Source: Peribolospora baueri (lineage: Eukaryota > Basidiomycota > Peribolosporomycetes > Peribolosporales > Peribolosporaceae). From it: a DNA stretch of 64,000 bases. The DNA lies in contig JAMDHS010000080.1 in the NCBI GenBank assembly GCA_029717555.1, positions 1 to 64,000 of the forward strand. The letters are read 5' to 3'. A program made the position numbers and the translations under genes. The notes beneath the pieces were generated by a model, which saw only the letters and a program-made list of their open reading frames with translations, was not told where the DNA came from and made no database searches. Positions 34,717-45,277 of the stretch are shown one piece after another. How positions within the stretch are numbered: position 1 is the first letter of the stretch; each line of letters begins with the position of its first letter.

Positions 34717-35275
34717 GGTGTGTGGAGAGGACCGGGAGGAGGCCGACAGCCCGACACGGGACAGCTTCGGCTACCGCTTCAGTCGAGCGGCCCAGAGTCC
34801 ACCCAGCGCCGGCGCACGACAGAAAGGCGGCTTTGTAGGAGATAGCAGTCCCTATGTGTATGGCAGTAGCGAGGATTATGGAAATCAAAATTCAAAGGCA
34901 ATTGTAGCCACTTGGTCGACTGGAAAGTCCCTCCCTCGTCGCCTCGTCTAGTGACTGCTGGAGGGATTGCCCCAAGTCGTGTGCGTGCGTGAAACGGTAA
35001 CGGTGTCGGACCTGCCGGTATTGGAGCGCAAGCTGTACCTGTTCTGCTGTTTGCCGACCCGCCCGTCCGTTGACTGGAGCTGGCTCAGCTCGCCTTAGTC
35101 GTCGTTATCGTCGTCGTCGTCGTCGTCGCCCGCCAAATTATTCGGACGAGCCCCGTCGGCGACCTGGCTTGGGACGATCGAGCCGCTTATCTCCGCGCCC
35201 CTCTTCTCAATTTACGGACTCCCATCGTGCAAACATTGGTGAAGGCTACCTCGATAAGGGAGAGTGACATCCAAG
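34717..35275. promoter_or_regulatory. Divergent promoter, kinase / eIF2B gamma
   Basis: A 559-bp gap between the divergent starts of the Kic1-like kinase and GCD1. It contains a CGT triplet run at about 35097-35130. No gene is seen. Confidence 0.5.
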
Positions 35276-37848
35276 ATGATCAACTACAGCCATGACACGG
35301 CCTACAGCCATGACAAGGCCCCCAGGCCCAAGCCAGCACCAGAATTTCAGGCCATTGTTTTTGCCGGCTTTGGCAGCAAGTGAGTTCGTCTCCGCCGTTG
35401 TGTCCATCACTGGCTTCGTTTTGACCGTTCGTTATTCCTTGGCGATCATCGTGCAGCCTCTATCCTTTGACAGAGGAGGACAACCTGCCCAAAGCTCTTC
35501 TTCCCATCGGAAGTCGGCCCATGATTGCCTACACTCTCCAGTGGCTGCTAGATGCTGGCATTCGAGGTGCGACGGCAATCTTGATGCCGATCGCCGCGCA
35601 TCCAAAGTCTCCACCCTGCTCATTGGTTACGGTCCTCTCTCCTTGCCCTCTTCAGATGCCCTCGTCCTCGCTCCCGCGTCGTCTCACTCAGTGCTAACGG
35701 CGGCGCTTCGCTCTCAAGAGCTTGCCCTTCCAGAATCCTTCAATACTTCCTCCAAGTCCACGAAAGCTACTGCCTCGGCCGGTCCCACAAGGCGACAGAT
35801 CTATGTCGGTTCAGATCGAGACGCAGAAGCGGCTAAGGAGTCTGCAGTTCGGGTCGAGCTCGTCGGACTGGGTCCTGTAGAGGAGGATGAAAAGGCAGAC
35901 GCGCCTACCTCTGGGAAGCCTGTCCGCAGACGGGGACCATTGGGCACCGCTGATTTGCTCAGGTGGTTAGCAGACGAGGGTCGACTTGTGGTCAGTAGCT
36001 TTGGAAGCTTTGTTTGCTCGTGAAAGCTTGTCGACTGAGGCATCGGTTCCGTGTTGACATGTCTTTTCGCGCCTCACGTTTTTTGCTGCAGGCCGATCCG
36101 CTTCTTCTTCCTGTGGACATCGTCGCTTCCTCATCCACGCCGCTCTCAACCCTTCTCGACCTCCATCGCTCTCGCTGCCTTCCCGAGTCGCCGACCGTCA
36201 CCGCTTTTTTTTATGAGAGGGGAGCTGGTGAAGGCACAGGAAAGGAAAGGGAGAAGGAAGGGCCATCTCAGCTTTTCGTCGCGCACGACGAGAAGACCGG
36301 TCATTTGCTTTGGATCAAGGATGCGGATAACATTGATGATGAAATTGAACTGCGGATGAGCATGCTTTGGAAGTAAGTTTCGGTGATCCGAGTGAGCTGC
36401 TTTGCAGTTGACTGACTGCTTTGGTGCGCGTCTTGTCGCAGATACCCCGCCACGCACTTGTCGACCTTGCTCCTCGACTCCTCCGTCTACATATTTAATC
36501 GCGCCTCAGTCCTTCCTCTCCTTTCTGCGCACCCGGAAATTTCATCCATCCGTGAAGAGCTCGTCCCATTTCTGGTCAAATGCGGCTGGCAAGGCGGACT
36601 TCGGCAGAAATTCGGCTGGCGAGAGACAAGCAAGGGTCGAGACATGTTAGGATCGCTGGCGCTCGAAAAGAGCAGTACGTATGCTCCTCAGAGGGTGCCT
36701 CATCTGGGTCCGGGAGTGCCCGTGGATCACCGCGGTGGCATAAACGCGGCCAGCGGACCGAAACCTCCAACGGCGCTGAACTCCGTAGCGCCATCCATCC
36801 CCGCCACTCCATTCACCTCCCGCCCTCCATCGCCTTCTCGTAGGGGATCGGTAGACAGAATCGGTGGTGAAGCGGGAGGCACAGGCGCTGCCTCTTCTTC
36901 TTCGACATCTTTGGAAGAAGATTATCCCTATACTCAGTGCCCTGTACTCGTCCACCGCCTTTCTGAAGGTTTCTTCCTCCGCGCCAACACCATACCCACT
37001 TACCTCGAAGCCAATCGGTTCGTCCTCAAAGATCAAGCCGCAAATGGTCCTGTAGTGAGCGCTACAGCTAATCCTTCCGCCGCCACTGGCGGCGTCCCCG
37101 CGCAGACGAGCGCCTCTCCGAGCGCGGCCCAGCTCTCTCAGTCGCCGACGACGAGCTCTGTCTCGGTCCTGAGCTCCGGCTCAGCACCTCAAGCGCTGAA
37201 TCTCGACGCTTCACCCTTGATCGATCCGCGTGCACAGCTGTCGGCAGACAGTGTAGTGGGGCACGGAAGTCGGATAGGCGAGAGAACGAGCTTGAAGAGA
37301 TCCGTCATCGGAAGGGGTTGCGCTGTCGAGAGGAACGTCAGGCTCACGGGATGCGTCGTTATGGACGGGGTCACTATCCGGGAGGGGTGAGTGATCGGCC
37401 TCCGGTCTCTCTTTCAATTCACTTGCTGCATTCCGTTTCACCGACCATACATCAGAGGTGGCCATTCAGTAAGGGGAACAACAATGACGCATTTCTGACA
37501 AGTTTTCTTCATGCCTTCATTCCGCTCTCCACTTCTGCGTTCCCATGCGCACACTCTCCAGTGCCAAGCTGGAAAACTGCATCGTTTGCAAGCACGCCGT
37601 GATCGGGGAGCGCGCACAACTCAAGGACGTCGACGTGGGTGCAGGGTACAACGTGATGGCGGACAGTGAGTTGGGTCGAGGAGCGGGCCTTTCCTCCTTG
37701 CTCGTGCGATCTTTGTTCGGCCGATGAAGGATCGGGTTGACTGATCGTGAGTTTACTGGGTTCGATCGTCCGATGCCCTCTTCCCATTTTCTGATACAAC
37801 AGCGATGGCCAAGAACGAGAAGCTCATCAACTTCCATGAGGATGAGTA
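35276..37848 (+). CDS. GCD1: Translation initiation factor eIF2B subunit gamma
   Basis: Part of the catalytic subcomplex of eIF2B, the GDP/GTP exchange factor for eIF2. Seven exons, 35276..35379, 35457..35566, 35656..35990, 36092..36372, 36442..37386, 37562..37665 and 37802..37848, encode 641 residues in phase; intron 3 uses the weaker donor gtcagt. The N-terminal nucleotidyltransferase-like domain shows FQAIVFAGFGSN, LYPLTEEDNLPKALLPIG, RPMIAYTLQWLLDAG and PLLLPVDIV. The C-terminal left-handed beta-helix shows SVVGHGSRIGERTSLKRSVI, GCVVMDGVTIREG and AKLENCIVCKHAVIGE. Low-complexity linkers (about 350-500) make it longer than yeast Gcd1 (about 580). An upstream in-frame TAA supports this start. 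The first codons contain an 18-bp tandem duplication (YSHDTAYSHDKA). Confidence 0.95.
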
Positions 37849-38108
37849 GAACGGCATGGCGCTGGAGGCTGTCGTGCTCAATGGCGGAAATCGAACGCTC
37901 CAATCAGACCTCCCGGCTTCATTGGCAGATTGAAGAGAGGGAAGCCGAACGAAATAGCAGGCCCTTCGTTCCGACGTTTCACACAAGACCCAAGACCCCT
38001 TCGAATGCGTGCAATGTAATCAGTTCCATGGCGAGCCGACAATCCGTAACCACCCATCGCAAGATTCCGGCGTGAATGAGACCAGTAAAGAACCGGCAGC
38101 CAGTGGCT

Positions 38109-40666
38109 TTATCGCCTCTTCTTTCCGCTGCTCCTCTCGCCTTCCTCGGCCTTCCTTTTCCCATTCGCCTTCTCCTTCTCTTTCTCCTTCCTTCGCTCCG
38201 CATTTTCCCTTTCCCGCACCTTCTCTTGGGTAAACTCCTCCACGATTCTCTTCGTCTCTGCGAGGATCTGCTTTTCCCCCAGTCGGACTATAACTGCGTT
38301 GCGGTAGTTCGTAGTGAGACGTAGGCTGGAGGAAGATAGCAGGGCTTGGTCATACTGCATCGTGAAGATGGAATCGATGACACGAGGAAGAAGGAGAAGA
38401 GCTTCAGCATGCTTACCCTCACCCATACGGTAGAGGGGCGGGGAGGAAACAAGTGAGGAAAAGGGTTAGAACAGAGAACAGCGTTTGACTGACCTCAGTG
38501 CTTGTCGGATATTGCGCCAATCTCCTCTCCAATACCCGCACCGCGAACCGGGCCACCTCCTCGTCCAACTTTGGTTTCGGTACCTTTCCTTTATCGCGCG
38601 CCTTTTGCCAGTCCTCATGGGAAAGGAGGAGGATGCGGAAGGCGGAGATGAGTTCAGGAGGGAGGAGGGTCGGGTAGGGCGGGGTCGAGAAGGTCGGGTG
38701 AGAGAGGACGAAGGAACTGGATCAGGGGGGAATATGAATAGGAATGGGCGGTGATGATAAGATCAAACCAGCAGCACACCTCCAGCTAAAAATGGCCCTG
38801 CACGGAGCGCTCCGAAACTGGAGGACGCAAACCGGCAGCGGAAAGCCTCGCGACTCACTCGTCTATATCTTGGTCGATCCACCACTCCACCCTCTCTTGC
38901 AAGGCTTTCCTGCTCGCCTGCTCCTTATCCGTAACTCGTTTGTCCTGCTCGTTCAGCGCATCGTCGACCTCCATAACGTCTCCATCCCTCCTCGGCTCCT
39001 CATCCCTATCTGCACCCTCCCCCTCTCCTCCAACATGGGCGTCTGCGCCCGGCCCCATTTCCAAAGCTACGTCGACTAACAAGTCTGCTGGTACTTCTGC
39101 CACATCGTTCTCGTTCACCTCATCCACGTGCCCGTAGCGTCGGAGGAGATCCGAGTTGGGAGGCTCTGCGTACGTGTTGAACTGTTGTCGGTTAGTCAAC
39201 GAGAAGAAGGAAAGGATGGCATCACACAACGCCAATGAGCGATAACATTCAGTGTCGGCAAGCCAAAGCGTGAGACACACATAAAGGAACATATTGAGCA
39301 GGACGATTAAGAGGAACAAGGTGAAGCTTGGAGACGAGAAGGGAGCGATGAAAAGGGAGAAAAAACCCACAATTTGCTCTCCCTTCTTGATCGATTGGAC
39401 GGCTACCATCTTCAGCACGTCCTTTTCATAAAAAAGTCTTGCCTACGAATGAGGAATAAAAAGTACAAGTCAAAGACAAATACACCTTCAGGTCAGAAAT
39501 GAAAGTACAGAGAGGAAAGACCAAAACAAGCACAATAAATGAGAAAACAGATCTAGAGCTGGTCCAGGTGAGCCCTCACGCACATTGTTGCATCCCGATT
39601 TTGCGTTGAGGACGTCTGCGAGGGGTACCATCTGCGGGTAGAGGTCCCCATGGCGGATCCAAGAAAGAGGATGAGCGACAGCTAGGACGGTGGAAGTGCA
39701 ACAGTCGAGAATCCTGATGACTCACAGCCACGTTGCCCACGTCGTCCTTCTCTTCCTCCTCTTCATCACTATCACTCTCGCCGTCACTCCCATTTTCCTC
39801 CTCCTCATCCACCTCTCCCTCAGCTCGCTTCGCATCACTGTCTTCGACTTGAAAGCTTCTACTGAGAATGCGCGACCCCATGATGTGAAAAAGATAGAAT
39901 GTGTATCGCTCCTCTGCGTTTTGGCCGAAGACCTCGGGGAAGCGTCTTAGAAGGGGAAGAATGCAGAGGAAGTAGGACGCCGTCGCTTCCGCTTCGCCGA
40001 TCTTCTCTTCGGGGACAGAGAGTATGCAAGTGAGGAAGAGGTCAAAACACAAGAAGAAATGGAAAAAAAAATCGAAGGTTCAGCGGTGTTGAAAAGTTGG
40101 AACAAATCCGCAAGGAATGTGAGCAGAAGATGTAGAACACACCCAGTACGGTGCTGCCTTGGAGCTCGGCCAGCTCCTCGTCCGACCAGAACATGAGGGT
40201 ACTGAATTCGTCCGGCATGATATCAAAATATTCCCACCACCCTTCATCTCCTTCCCCTCCTCTCTCTCGCAAGCTCTCCCACATCATCGCCAGGATCAGC
40301 GGCGCCCATCCATCGCCGAGACTGTTCCACGCTTCCGGGTGCAACTCGTCGAGGCGGGAGCGCAGGGAGGAGGTGCGCGTAGAGAGGACGATGGAACGGG
40401 GGATAGTGAAGAGCGTTGTACCTTCCTATAGTCACCCGGTATGGTCCGTGGGAGGGCCAGCGAAAAGAAAAATAGCCCAGGGCAAGGTCTCAACTGACTT
40501 TGAAGTGACGAAATTCTTCGTCGCTACGCTCGCTCACCTCGATGTCTTCCTTGGCCACGACGCCCCGGCCCATGCCCTCGAACTGCGCAAACCCAATGAC
40601 CGGGCTCACTTCGGCACCCCTACGCTTGAGCCAATCGAAAAATCGAATCTCGACCACGTCTTGCAT
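38109..40666 (-). CDS. RKM4: SET-domain ribosomal lysine methyltransferase RKM4-like
   Basis: Relatives monomethylate ribosomal protein L42 on lysine, in the nucleus. Eight exons: complement(38109..38354, 38494..38716, 38859..39181, 39371..39442, 39584..39631, 39726..40006, 40143..40425, 40538..40666), 534 residues, every junction in phase. SET parts: FAQFEGMGRGVVA near the N-terminus, EGTTLFTIPRSIVLS, the split SET insert, MVPLADVLNAKSGCNN, then KKGEQI and NTYAEPPNSDLLRRYGHVDE. The C-terminal helical substrate-binding domain shows ELISAFRILLLSHEDW and NAVIVRLGEKQIL, ending in a Lys/Glu/Arg-rich helix. An acidic Asp/Glu run in exon 3 is an insertion relative to yeast. Exons of 48 and 72 nt are notable. 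It diverges from the HSP110 gene. Confidence 0.92.
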
Positions 40667-41404
40667 CGCGTCCCTTTTTATGGTTGTAGTAAGGTGAAGG
40701 GCGTCCTCTAGGGATGCCCTGAGTCCCTGTTCTTATATTCAGGCTTAGGGGACGAGTAACGAAGGAGGAGTAAGGGGAAATGAGTGAATCGCGTGCGCCT
40801 GCGCGGCGTATGAGGAATACGCGTGAGGCGTATTATATGCTATGAAGGAGTGCTCCACGATACCAGGAAAAACTGAGGCACAGCGGCGAGTCTTACATAA
40901 GCCGCTGATAGAAGACTTCACGTGATCATTGACGAGTGCGTCTGCTCTGGCGCACTTGGCAAAGCGAATGGTAAACTTGGATCTTGCCTGTTTCCCGAGA
41001 CGAATCTCGAGCGATGGTCAACACATGGAAGGCAGTCTGTGAGGTGTGACGCGGAGAGGACATCGGAATGGCCGAGTTGGACGGTGGCGCCCTTCCTGAT
41101 GCTTCCAGAAGGTGCACGCGTGGGAAGAAGAGGTCACGTGCTGACCTGTCTGCTAAGGTGATCGCCGCTTCCGCTTCTTCTGCGCTGAGTTGGCAGCGAG
41201 GCGAAGGAATTTGCATTAAGAGAGCGAGAGAGAGCATATCAACTGCCAAGGTCGTCACCACCACCTCAGGTCGTCACCACTATCTCCCTCGCCACCCCGT
41301 CCTTCACACCCTCCGCACACGCGCCTCTGCTTGTCGCCGATAGGCTCCCTCTTTTCTCTCCTTTTCCTTTGTCATTCGTCTGCGTGCGTACGTGACAAGC
41401 CAAG
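40667..41404. promoter_or_regulatory. Divergent promoter, RKM4 / HSP110
   Basis: A 738-bp gap between divergent start codons. It contains CACGTG E-box palindromes at 40919-40924 and 41135-41140, a heat-shock-element-like array at 41093-41110, a GA run at about 41220-41235 and C/T-rich sequence just before the HSP110 ATG. No gene is seen. Confidence 0.6.
41093..41110 (+). promoter_or_regulatory. Heat-shock element (HSF binding site), near-perfect
   Basis: Sequence reads TTCnnGATnnTTCnnGAA: four alternating 5-bp units with one mismatch (GAT for GAA). It sits 295 bp before the HSP110 ATG. HSF1 recognises arrays of nGAAn; HSP110/SSE1 genes are classical HSF targets. Binding is inferred. Confidence 0.65.
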
Positions 41405-44400
41405 ATGTCCGTCATTGGCATTGACCTCGGCAACCTCGCTTCCAAGGTGGGTCGACCGCGTCGCCCTGTCATCCTGCGGCCTATTCGGACGGGAACCTCC
41501 CCGCCCACTTCTCCTCCCCCACCCTTCTCTCTTATTTCTCTTCTCATCGTTTAGCTGATCGAAGAGCTGACGTAACCTCATTCCGCATTTGCCTTCGTCT
41601 GGTTACTCTCCGGGATGTCCTTTTCGGGCATGCCTCACACCTCCATTCATCGCCTCACCTGTGCGCCCGCGTGCCGTGTTGATGGTGGCATAGATCGGTG
41701 TGGCTAGGAAGAGGGGCATTGATATCATCGTCAACGAGGTGTCCAATCGGGCGACTCCGTGAGCAACCTGTCCTGGCGACAATTCTTAGTGACGAGACGA
41801 CGTGCCTCAAGTATCGCTAACCAATTCGTCTTGTATCGTCTTCTTCCAGTTCCCTTGTTTCCTTCGGCCCTAAAGCCCGGGCGATTGGAGAGCCCGCCAA
41901 GACTCAGGAGACGTCTAACTTCAAGAACACCATCGGCTCCCTCAAACGCCTCGTCGGACGCACCCTCAACGACCCGGAAGTGCAGAATGTCGAGAAGAAG
42001 TTCATTAACGCTGAGCTCGTCGATGCAGGTGGGGAGGTTGGCGTCAAGGTAAGCGAGCGGGCTAGTTCATCGACAATCTCTCGTGGATGGAATGGATTAT
42101 GGGCGAGGTAAGCCAGCGAATGCACGGATGGGTTTTAATTTGCTTTGTTGTCTATTCTCTACTGTCTTATGCAGGTTCGATTCTTGGGAGAGGAGCACGT
42201 TTTCTCGGCCACGCAGCTCTTGGGCATGTATCTTAGCAAGCTGCGAGACACGGCCGCGCACGAGCTGCAGAGCGTCGTCAGCGACGTCGTCATCTCCGTC
42301 CCTGGCTGGTTCACCGACGCGCAGCGTCGGGCTTACCTTGATGCCGCCGACATTGCTAACCTGAACCCGCTCCGACTTATCAACGACAACACCGCCGCCG
42401 CCCTCGGGTACGGCATCACCAAGACCGACCTCCCTGAGGCTGACGCACCCCGCCACGTCGTTTTCATCGACATCGGCCACTCCAACTACCAGGTATCCGT
42501 CGTCGCTTTCGCCAAGGGCCAGCTCACTATCAAGGGCACCGCCTTCGAGAGGAATTTCGGCGGCCGCGACTTTGACCTTGCCTTGCTCAAACACTTCGCC
42601 GAGGAGTTCAAGGCTAAGTACAAGATCGACGTCTTGTCCAACCAGAAGGCAGTCTTCCGCCTTCTCGCCGGCTGCGAGCGCGTCAAGAAGGTTCTCTCCG
42701 CCAACGCCGTCGCCCCGCTCAACGTCGAAAGCATCATGAACGACATTGACGCCAGCTCCCAGATCAAGCGCGAGGAGTTTGAGGCTTTGATCTCCGGTCT
42801 CCTCGCCAAGGTGAATGTGCCACTCGAGCGCGTACTTACTGAGGCCGGAATTGACAAGAGCGAAGTCCACAGCGTGGAGATGGTGGGCGGATCGACCCGT
42901 ATCCCGGCGCTCAAGGAGCGCATCTCCGCCTTCTTTGGTAAGCCGCTCTCCTTCACCCTCAACCAGGATGAGGCGGTTGCTCGCGGCGCCACGCTCGCCT
43001 GCGCCATGCTCTCGCCCGTGTTCAAGGTTCGTGAGTTCTCTGTCCATGACATCGAGCCCTACCCGATCAAGTTCACATGGGAGGCGACCCCCGGCATTCC
43101 GGATGAGGACACGGAGCTGTTGGTGTTCCAGAAGAACAACCCCATCCCTTCGACCAAAATCCTCACTTTCTACCGCAAGGAGCCTTTCGTGCTCGAGGCA
43201 TCCTACGCCACCGACGAGATCCCGCCGGTCAACCCGTTCATTGGTCGCTTTTCGATTAAGAACGTCGCCCCGAACTCGCAGGGCGATTTTTCCATCGTCA
43301 AGGTCAAGGCTCGTCTCAACTTGCACGGCGTGTTGAGCGTGGAGGGAGCGTACATCGTTGAGGAGGTGGAGAAGGAGGAGGAAGTGCCCGTCGAGGGGGA
43401 CGCGATGGACACGACCAAGGAGGGCGAGGAAGCTGCCAAGCCCAAGACAGAGATCAGGAAGGTCAAGAAGCTCGTGCGCAAGGCCGACCTGCCCGTCGTC
43501 GCTCAGCTGCCCAGCAAGGACTCCAGCGTCGTCTCCGAGTTCAAGCAGAAGGAGGGGGAGTTGCACGCGAACGACAAGCTCGTTCAGGACACTGAAGTGC
43601 GTTTGCAGAGCGCCGGCGATTTTCGCGTGTGACGTAACTCGCTCACTGGGTTCTGTGCTTGGCCACTCGCCTTTATATAGGACAGAAAAAACGCTCTGGA
43701 GGAGTACGTGTACGACCAGCGTGCCAAGATCGAGGACCGCTACGTGCCCTTCATCCAGCCTCAGGAGAAGGAGGAGTACCAAAAGATGCTTGCCGATGCT
43801 GAGGACTGGCTGTACTCCGAGGAAGGCGAAGACGCCACCAAGTCTACTTACGTCTCTCGGCTCGAGAACCTGCAGAAGATCGGTGGACCGGTGACGTTCC
43901 GATGGAAAGAGCACGAGGAGCGCCCGAAGGCTGCCGCTCAGCTTCGGGAGACGCTCAACACGTTAATGGAGCAGGCGACGAGCGAGGACGAAAAGTACAG
44001 CCACATCGAGGAGAAGGACAAGCAGAGCGTTGTGGAAAAGTGCGCTACCGTTGGGAAGTGGCTGGAGGACAACATGGTCAAGCAGAATGAGAGGGCCAAG
44101 AACCAGGACCCTACGCTGACCTCTGCTGAAATCAACAAGCAGAGGGAGGATGTCGTGATCCACGGCACGTCTATGTGAGTGTTTTAATTCGTTTTTCGGA
44201 CGCTTTCTGAAGTTCACTTCCCCGGAGGCGCATGGAGCTAAGCTTTTGTTATTACGTGGTTGTCCTATCTCTTCATTCGCAGCCTCAACCGCCCGAAGCC
44301 GCGCGCTCCTAAGCCAGACTCTGCGCCCAAGTCGGAGCCGGCGTCAGGACAGCAGACGCCTCAGCAGGAGAAGGAGGGGGGGAAGACGGAGGAGGGTGGG

Positions 44401-44433
44401 AAGGCGACTCCGCAAGAGATGGATGTGGATTGA
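41405..44433 (+). CDS. SSE1: HSP110-family chaperone / Hsp70 nucleotide-exchange factor
   Basis: Cytosolic HSP110 that exchanges nucleotide on Hsp70 and holds unfolded protein. Six exons, 41405..41446, 41694..41758, 41850..42048, 42175..43596, 43681..44174 and 44283..44433, encode 790 residues, in phase. The ATPase domain starts MSVIGIDLGNLASKIGVARK, with RATPSLVSFGPKARAIGEPA, VVISVPGWFTDAQRRAYLDA, INDNTAAALGYGI, VFIDIGHSNYQVSVVAF and VEMVGGSTRIPALKERI. The GHSNYQ and PGWFTDAQR wording is HSP110 rather than Hsp70. The substrate-binding beta domain carries an acidic loop (VEEVEKEEEVPVEGDAMD) and the C-terminal helices end with the acidic motif PQEMDVD. A heat-shock element lies upstream. Confidence 0.97.
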
Positions 44434-45277
44434 AGAGCCGGTTGACGGGATGTGGTTGGATGGGATGAACTTGGAGGGATGGGACGGCCGTGGTAGAATT
44501 TCGGTAGACCAGGAGGGTGTGAAATTGTAGCCGGCGCTGGGGCGACTACTCTTATAGTTGTGCGCATTTGTCTACGACACTCACCGTACCTACCTAACCT
44601 ACACATGTTCTCTAGTGATTCTTCGCCGTCTTCCTCTCTTAAGTATCCGGTCCAAAGTACCCCTTCCCACCCTTTCCTCTCCGCTCATCCCTTCCCCTTC
44701 CGCAACCTGTTCTCCGCGCCTTTGCGCGTGTTTCTTTAGACGCTTGAATCGATCGATCGACACCTGTCTGCGTTCCTTTGGTCTGTTTCGTCCGAGGTTC
44801 AAGAGAAGCACGGCCTCGGCCCTGAAACGGCACGACGATGCTTACTTACGTGCGACGGTCGTTACCGGACGTTCTTTTCCCTCCCGCTCGCCGAAAAGCG
44901 GTCTACTCGCCTGCCCAAGTCCTACCTACCTACTATCATCCGTGCTGTGCTGCCGCCGCATTCCCTTCCATCGCCCTACGGCCCCTTTCCAGGCACTGCT
45001 GTTTCCAGGACAAATTCGCTGACCAGGACGGCAGTGACCATGGGCTTCCCCACCACGGTGGTCACACTGAGCGGTCTCTTGGCTCAATGTGTAGCAGTGG
45101 TGTTCATCATTCGACGAGTTTCCTTCACGCCACACAAAACCCCCGGGAGGGGCGTAATGTGGGGCCAGGCGACGCTTCTACGAACACTGATGACAGACGG
45201 CTTTGTTTTCCCAGGTCGCTCTGTGAAATCCGGCCTTCCGGCCTTCCCGTCCGTCCCAGTCCTTCCATCTAACCTAG
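44434..45277. other. Intergenic between convergent genes
   Basis: About 840 bp holding the 3' UTRs of HSP110 (+) and the polyol dehydrogenase (-). Open frames on both strands are short and overlapping with no domain; nothing else is seen. Confidence 0.5.

Noticed and set aside
42097-43914. 605-codon open frame on the minus strand
   Set aside because: It lies antisense to HSP110 exon 4 and beyond; the translation is a Leu/Val/Asp-rich mirror of GC-biased codons with no domain, while the plus strand encodes a certain protein.
27248-44433. Possible metabolic or defence gene cluster
   Set aside because: Neighbouring genes (channel, kinase, eIF2B gamma, methyltransferase, chaperone) are unrelated housekeeping genes with separate promoters and alternating strands.
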